Part shown: one piece after another, positions 6,432 to 7,977 of the stretch
Position numbering within the stretch: the stretch's first letter is position 1
Layout of the letters: the number at the start of each line of letters is the position of its first letter
Assembly: GCA_963656085.1 (NCBI GenBank)
Contig: CAVKHV010000065.1
Location: 1-7,977, forward strand
DNA from: CAVALG01 sp963656085
Lineage (GTDB): Bacteria > Bacillota > Clostridia > Oscillospirales > Acutalibacteraceae
Direction of reading: 5' to 3'
DNA: 7,977 nt
Made by a program: the position numbers and the translations under genes
The notes under the pieces: model-generated
Database searches by the model: none
The model's input: the letters and a program-made list of their open reading frames with translations, nothing else
What the model was told of the DNA's origin: nothing

Positions 6432-7766
6432 ATGAAAAAAAGAATAACGGCGGCGCTGTGTGCCGTTGCCGTCCTGTGCCTTGCGGGCTGCTCGCCCTTT
6501 AAAAGTGTTACAAGCGTTTTCAAAATACACGGCGGCGAGGATTCCGGCGTGGTATACATAGATGAAAGTTACGAATATCCCGATGCGTCCGAGGTTACCG
6601 ATCCGCCGTCATCCTTAGGCAGTCAGTCTTCCTCGGGCAGCCACTCTTCTTCGGGTCAGGCGGCTCAGCCGTCCCGACAGACGGGGAATCGGTATTATGC
6701 TTCCCGTATCGGCAGCGAACTGGCGGCGCCGTATTCCGAAATCGTGCGCGCGGTTGCAAACCGTGCCGACGGTAAAATAGCGCTTAGCGGCGTTACGTCA
6801 TTTGCCGACCTTGTTTTGTGCTACACCGCCGTAAAAAATGATTACCCCGAGTATTTCTGGCTTGACGGAAACTTTTCCTGGGAACATTCCGGCGGCAGAT
6901 TCTATCTGCACCCCGGATATAACTGCACGGCGGAAGAAGTCCGCGAAAAAAACGCGCAACTCTCGGCGGCGCTTGCCGAGTTTGACGCTGCCGCCTCCTC
7001 CGCAACCGGGGATTACGAAAAAGAATTGGCTGCGCTTAACTGGCTGCTGCCGCGCGTAACCTATGATAAAGCCGCTGCCGCCGCAGTCTCGCCCGACGGA
7101 TATGAGCAGGCTTACACGGCTTACGGCGCGCTTGTTAAACATAAAAACGGCGCTAAGGGGATGACCGCCTCCGCCGTATGCGAAGGGTACGCGCGCGCCT
7201 TTGCCCTTTTGCTTGACCGCGTCGGCGTCCAAAACGGATTGGTCAGCGGCAAAATGAACGGGATCGGGCATATGTGGAATATTGTTAAGGTAGGCAACCA
7301 TTGGTATTATGTCGACCCTACTTCGGCAGACACGGGCGACAGTATGAATTACTGCTTTGTCAACATCACCGACAAGGATATTTCCGCCACCTATGTTAAA
7401 GATAAGGATTTTCAAAAAACCGATATAAGCGACATCGAGTATTCGGGCAGTTTTAATTATAAATTGCCCGGTTGCGGCAGTCGGGAATATAACTGCCTGT
7501 CGCTTGCCGGCCGCAGTATACCGGCTTCGGGTAAAGGGTCGGCTGTTATAGGGAAGCAGGTGCTGGCGGCACATAAAAAAGGCGAAACTTCCTGCGAATT
7601 TATTTTTGACGAAAATTCCGCCTATCGCTTTTCGGTGGAAACGATTGCCGACGAAATCAATTTTCCGGAGTGCGTTGCGCCGCTTTTGGCTGAAGACCCG
7701 AAGGCGGATGTCTACGTTTCCGGCGTAAAGGGCGCAAACGGTTTTAAGATCTGCTGGAAACGGTAG
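6432..7766 (+). CDS. Lipoprotein with transglutaminase-like cysteine peptidase domain
   Basis: 444 residues. The N-terminus is a lipoprotein signal: MKKR, a hydrophobic run, then lipobox LAGC with Cys20 as the predicted lipidated residue, so the protein is tethered to the outer face of the membrane. A Ser/Gln/Gly-rich linker (about 57-86) leads to a helical region (about 95-235), then a transglutaminase-like core: AVCEGYARAFALLLDRVGV (Cys250), GIGHMWNIV (His280) and WYYVDPT (Asp295) supply the Cys-His-Asp triad in the usual order and spacing. The tail (about 335-444) looks beta-rich and matches nothing I recognise. Such domains in Clostridia are mostly annotated as putative cell-surface peptidases or peptidoglycan-linked enzymes; the substrate is unknown. 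ATG at 6432 chosen over an upstream in-frame ATG at 6336 because of the lipoprotein signal and a strong GGGAGGAG site (6418-6425) 6 nt before it. Second gene of the rightward pair. Confidence 0.9.
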   Translation: MKKRITAALCAVAVLCLAGCSPFKSVTSVFKIHGGEDSGVVYIDESYEYPDASEVTDPPSSLGSQSSSGSHSSSGQAAQPSRQTGNRYYASRIGSELAAPYSEIVRAVANRADGKIALSGVTSFADLVLCYTAVKNDYPEYFWLDGNFSWEHSGGRFYLHPGYNCTAEEVREKNAQLSAALAEFDAAASSATGDYEKELAALNWLLPRVTYDKAAAAAVSPDGYEQAYTAYGALVKHKNGAKGMTASAVCEGYARAFALLLDRVGVQNGLVSGKMNGIGHMWNIVKVGNHWYYVDPTSADTGDSMNYCFVNITDKDISATYVKDKDFQKTDISDIEYSGSFNYKLPGCGSREYNCLSLAGRSIPASGKGSAVIGKQVLAAHKKGETSCEFIFDENSAYRFSVETIADEINFPECVAPLLAEDPKADVYVSGVKGANGFKICWKR

Positions 7767-7773
7767 ACTTAGG

Positions 7774-7803
7774 GCTGACGGTAAGCACAAACTCTTGCCG
7801 CCC
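7774..7803 (+). repeat. 30-bp direct repeat, copy 1
   Basis: Begins GCTGACGGTAAGCACAAAC and continues through CTCTTGCCGCCC. It matches copy 2 (7862-7891) at 28 of 30 positions; the differences are T/C at 7793 and G/T at 7800. Starts 7 bases after the stop codon of the lipoprotein gene. Confidence 0.9.
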
Positions 7804-7806
7804 ATT

Positions 7807-7841
7807 CTAGACGTTAGACGCTAGACTGTAGACATTAGATG
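7807..7841 (+). repeat. 7-bp tandem array, five units, core TAGAC
   Basis: Five consecutive heptamers: CTAGACG, TTAGACG, CTAGACT, GTAGACA, TTAGATG. The core TAGAC is intact in four and TAGAT in the fifth; the first and last base of the unit vary. Lies between direct-repeat copies 1 and 2. Seven is not a multiple of three and there is no coding frame here. Confidence 0.85.
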
Positions 7842-7861
7842 TGGGTGGCTGTAGTTTGAGC

Positions 7862-7891
7862 GCTGACGGTAAGCACAAACCCTTGCCTCCC
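7862..7891 (+). repeat. 30-bp direct repeat, copy 2
   Basis: Same 19-base opening as copy 1, offset by 88 bp, and running into the left arm of the first hairpin (from 7886). A decayed third copy of the first 17 bases lies at 7942-7958, matching at 14 of 17 positions (GCTAACTGTAAGAACAA), 80 bp further on. Confidence 0.9.
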
Positions 7892-7925
7892 TCTGACGAG
7901 GGAGGTGTCGAGGCAAAGCCTCGAC
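7886..7925 (+). repeat. Double-hairpin palindromic element
   Basis: Two adjacent perfect hairpins: CCTCCCTC-TGAC-GAGGGAGG (7886-7905) and GTCGAGGC-AAA-GCCTCGAC (7907-7925), each with an 8-bp stem. The left arm of the first can instead pair with GAGGGAG at 7927-7933, enclosing the second hairpin. The sequence after it (GAGAAAAAAGC) is A-rich rather than T-rich on this strand, so it is not a standard terminator for the plus strand. The layout resembles short intergenic palindromic repeats scattered in many gut Clostridia. Confidence 0.8.
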
Positions 7926-7977
7926 GGAGGGAGAGAAAAAAGCTAACTGTAAGAACAATCCACCGTCTATTATCAAA

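Larger units (their letters stand above)
7767..7977. other. Gene-free, repeat-rich intergenic tail
   Basis: No coding region or RNA gene is supported in these 211 bases. They hold the direct repeats, the 7-bp array and the hairpin pair listed separately. No canonical rho-independent terminator (GC stem followed by a T-run) is seen after the lipoprotein stop on the plus strand. Confidence 0.7.

Noticed and set aside
6798..7805. 335-residue open frame on the minus strand opposite the lipoprotein gene
   Set aside because: It covers the transglutaminase-like coding sequence in reverse; the translation shows no family features and no start signal.
7886..7945. Rho-independent terminator after the lipoprotein gene
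   Set aside because: The stems are strong but followed on the plus strand by A-rich sequence, and on the minus strand the downstream side is not T-rich.
7774..7958. CRISPR array
   Set aside because: Only two good copies, spacer lengths of about 58 bp and more with internal repeats, no cas gene nearby, and the repeat shows decay rather than array-like identity.

Overview
The window carries two divergent transcription units and a repeat-rich tail. Gene content points to an uncultured member of the Clostridia (Firmicutes/Bacillota): holB sits directly before a PSP1/RicT gene as in Bacillus and Clostridium, GlyRS is the single-chain homodimeric type, QueH is the non-homologous epoxyqueuosine reductase, and signals include TATAAT boxes, GGAGG-type ribosome sites and TTG/GTG starts. 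This assignment is inference from gene content, not from a tree.

Minus strand, about 5570 down to 1: one promoter (TTGCCT, 17 bp, TATAAT) drives a tightly packed row trpS - holB - ricT - glyQS - a membrane-anchored DUF3862-like protein - queH. The last gene runs off the left edge. Gaps between genes range from a few bases of overlap to 46 nt, and no terminator is visible between them, so a single operon is likely. It combines tRNA charging (Trp, Gly), tRNA wobble modification (queuosine), the clamp-loader delta' subunit and an RNase Y/phosphorelay accessory factor: housekeeping information processing.

Positions 5377-5700 separate the two units and hold two back-to-back promoters with the same 10-bp extended -10 (GTGATATAAT), two short palindromes just upstream of the rightward -35, and a roughly 160-nt trpS leader without a recognisable T-box.

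Plus strand, 5701 to 7766: two genes for extracytoplasmic proteins. The first has one membrane anchor and a domain resembling a shortened LytR-CpsA-Psr (LCP) domain without the usual catalytic arginine motifs. The second is a lipoprotein with a transglutaminase/protease-like Cys-His-Asp core. They probably act together at the cell envelope, but no substrate can be read from the sequence.

The last 211 bases (7767-7977) contain no gene. They hold a 30-bp direct repeat in two good copies plus a decayed third, a 7-bp TAGAC tandem array, and a double-hairpin element with a competing long-range pairing. This is the least explained part of the window. I found no CRISPR array, no transposase, no structural RNA gene and no clear evidence of a new defence or mobile system.
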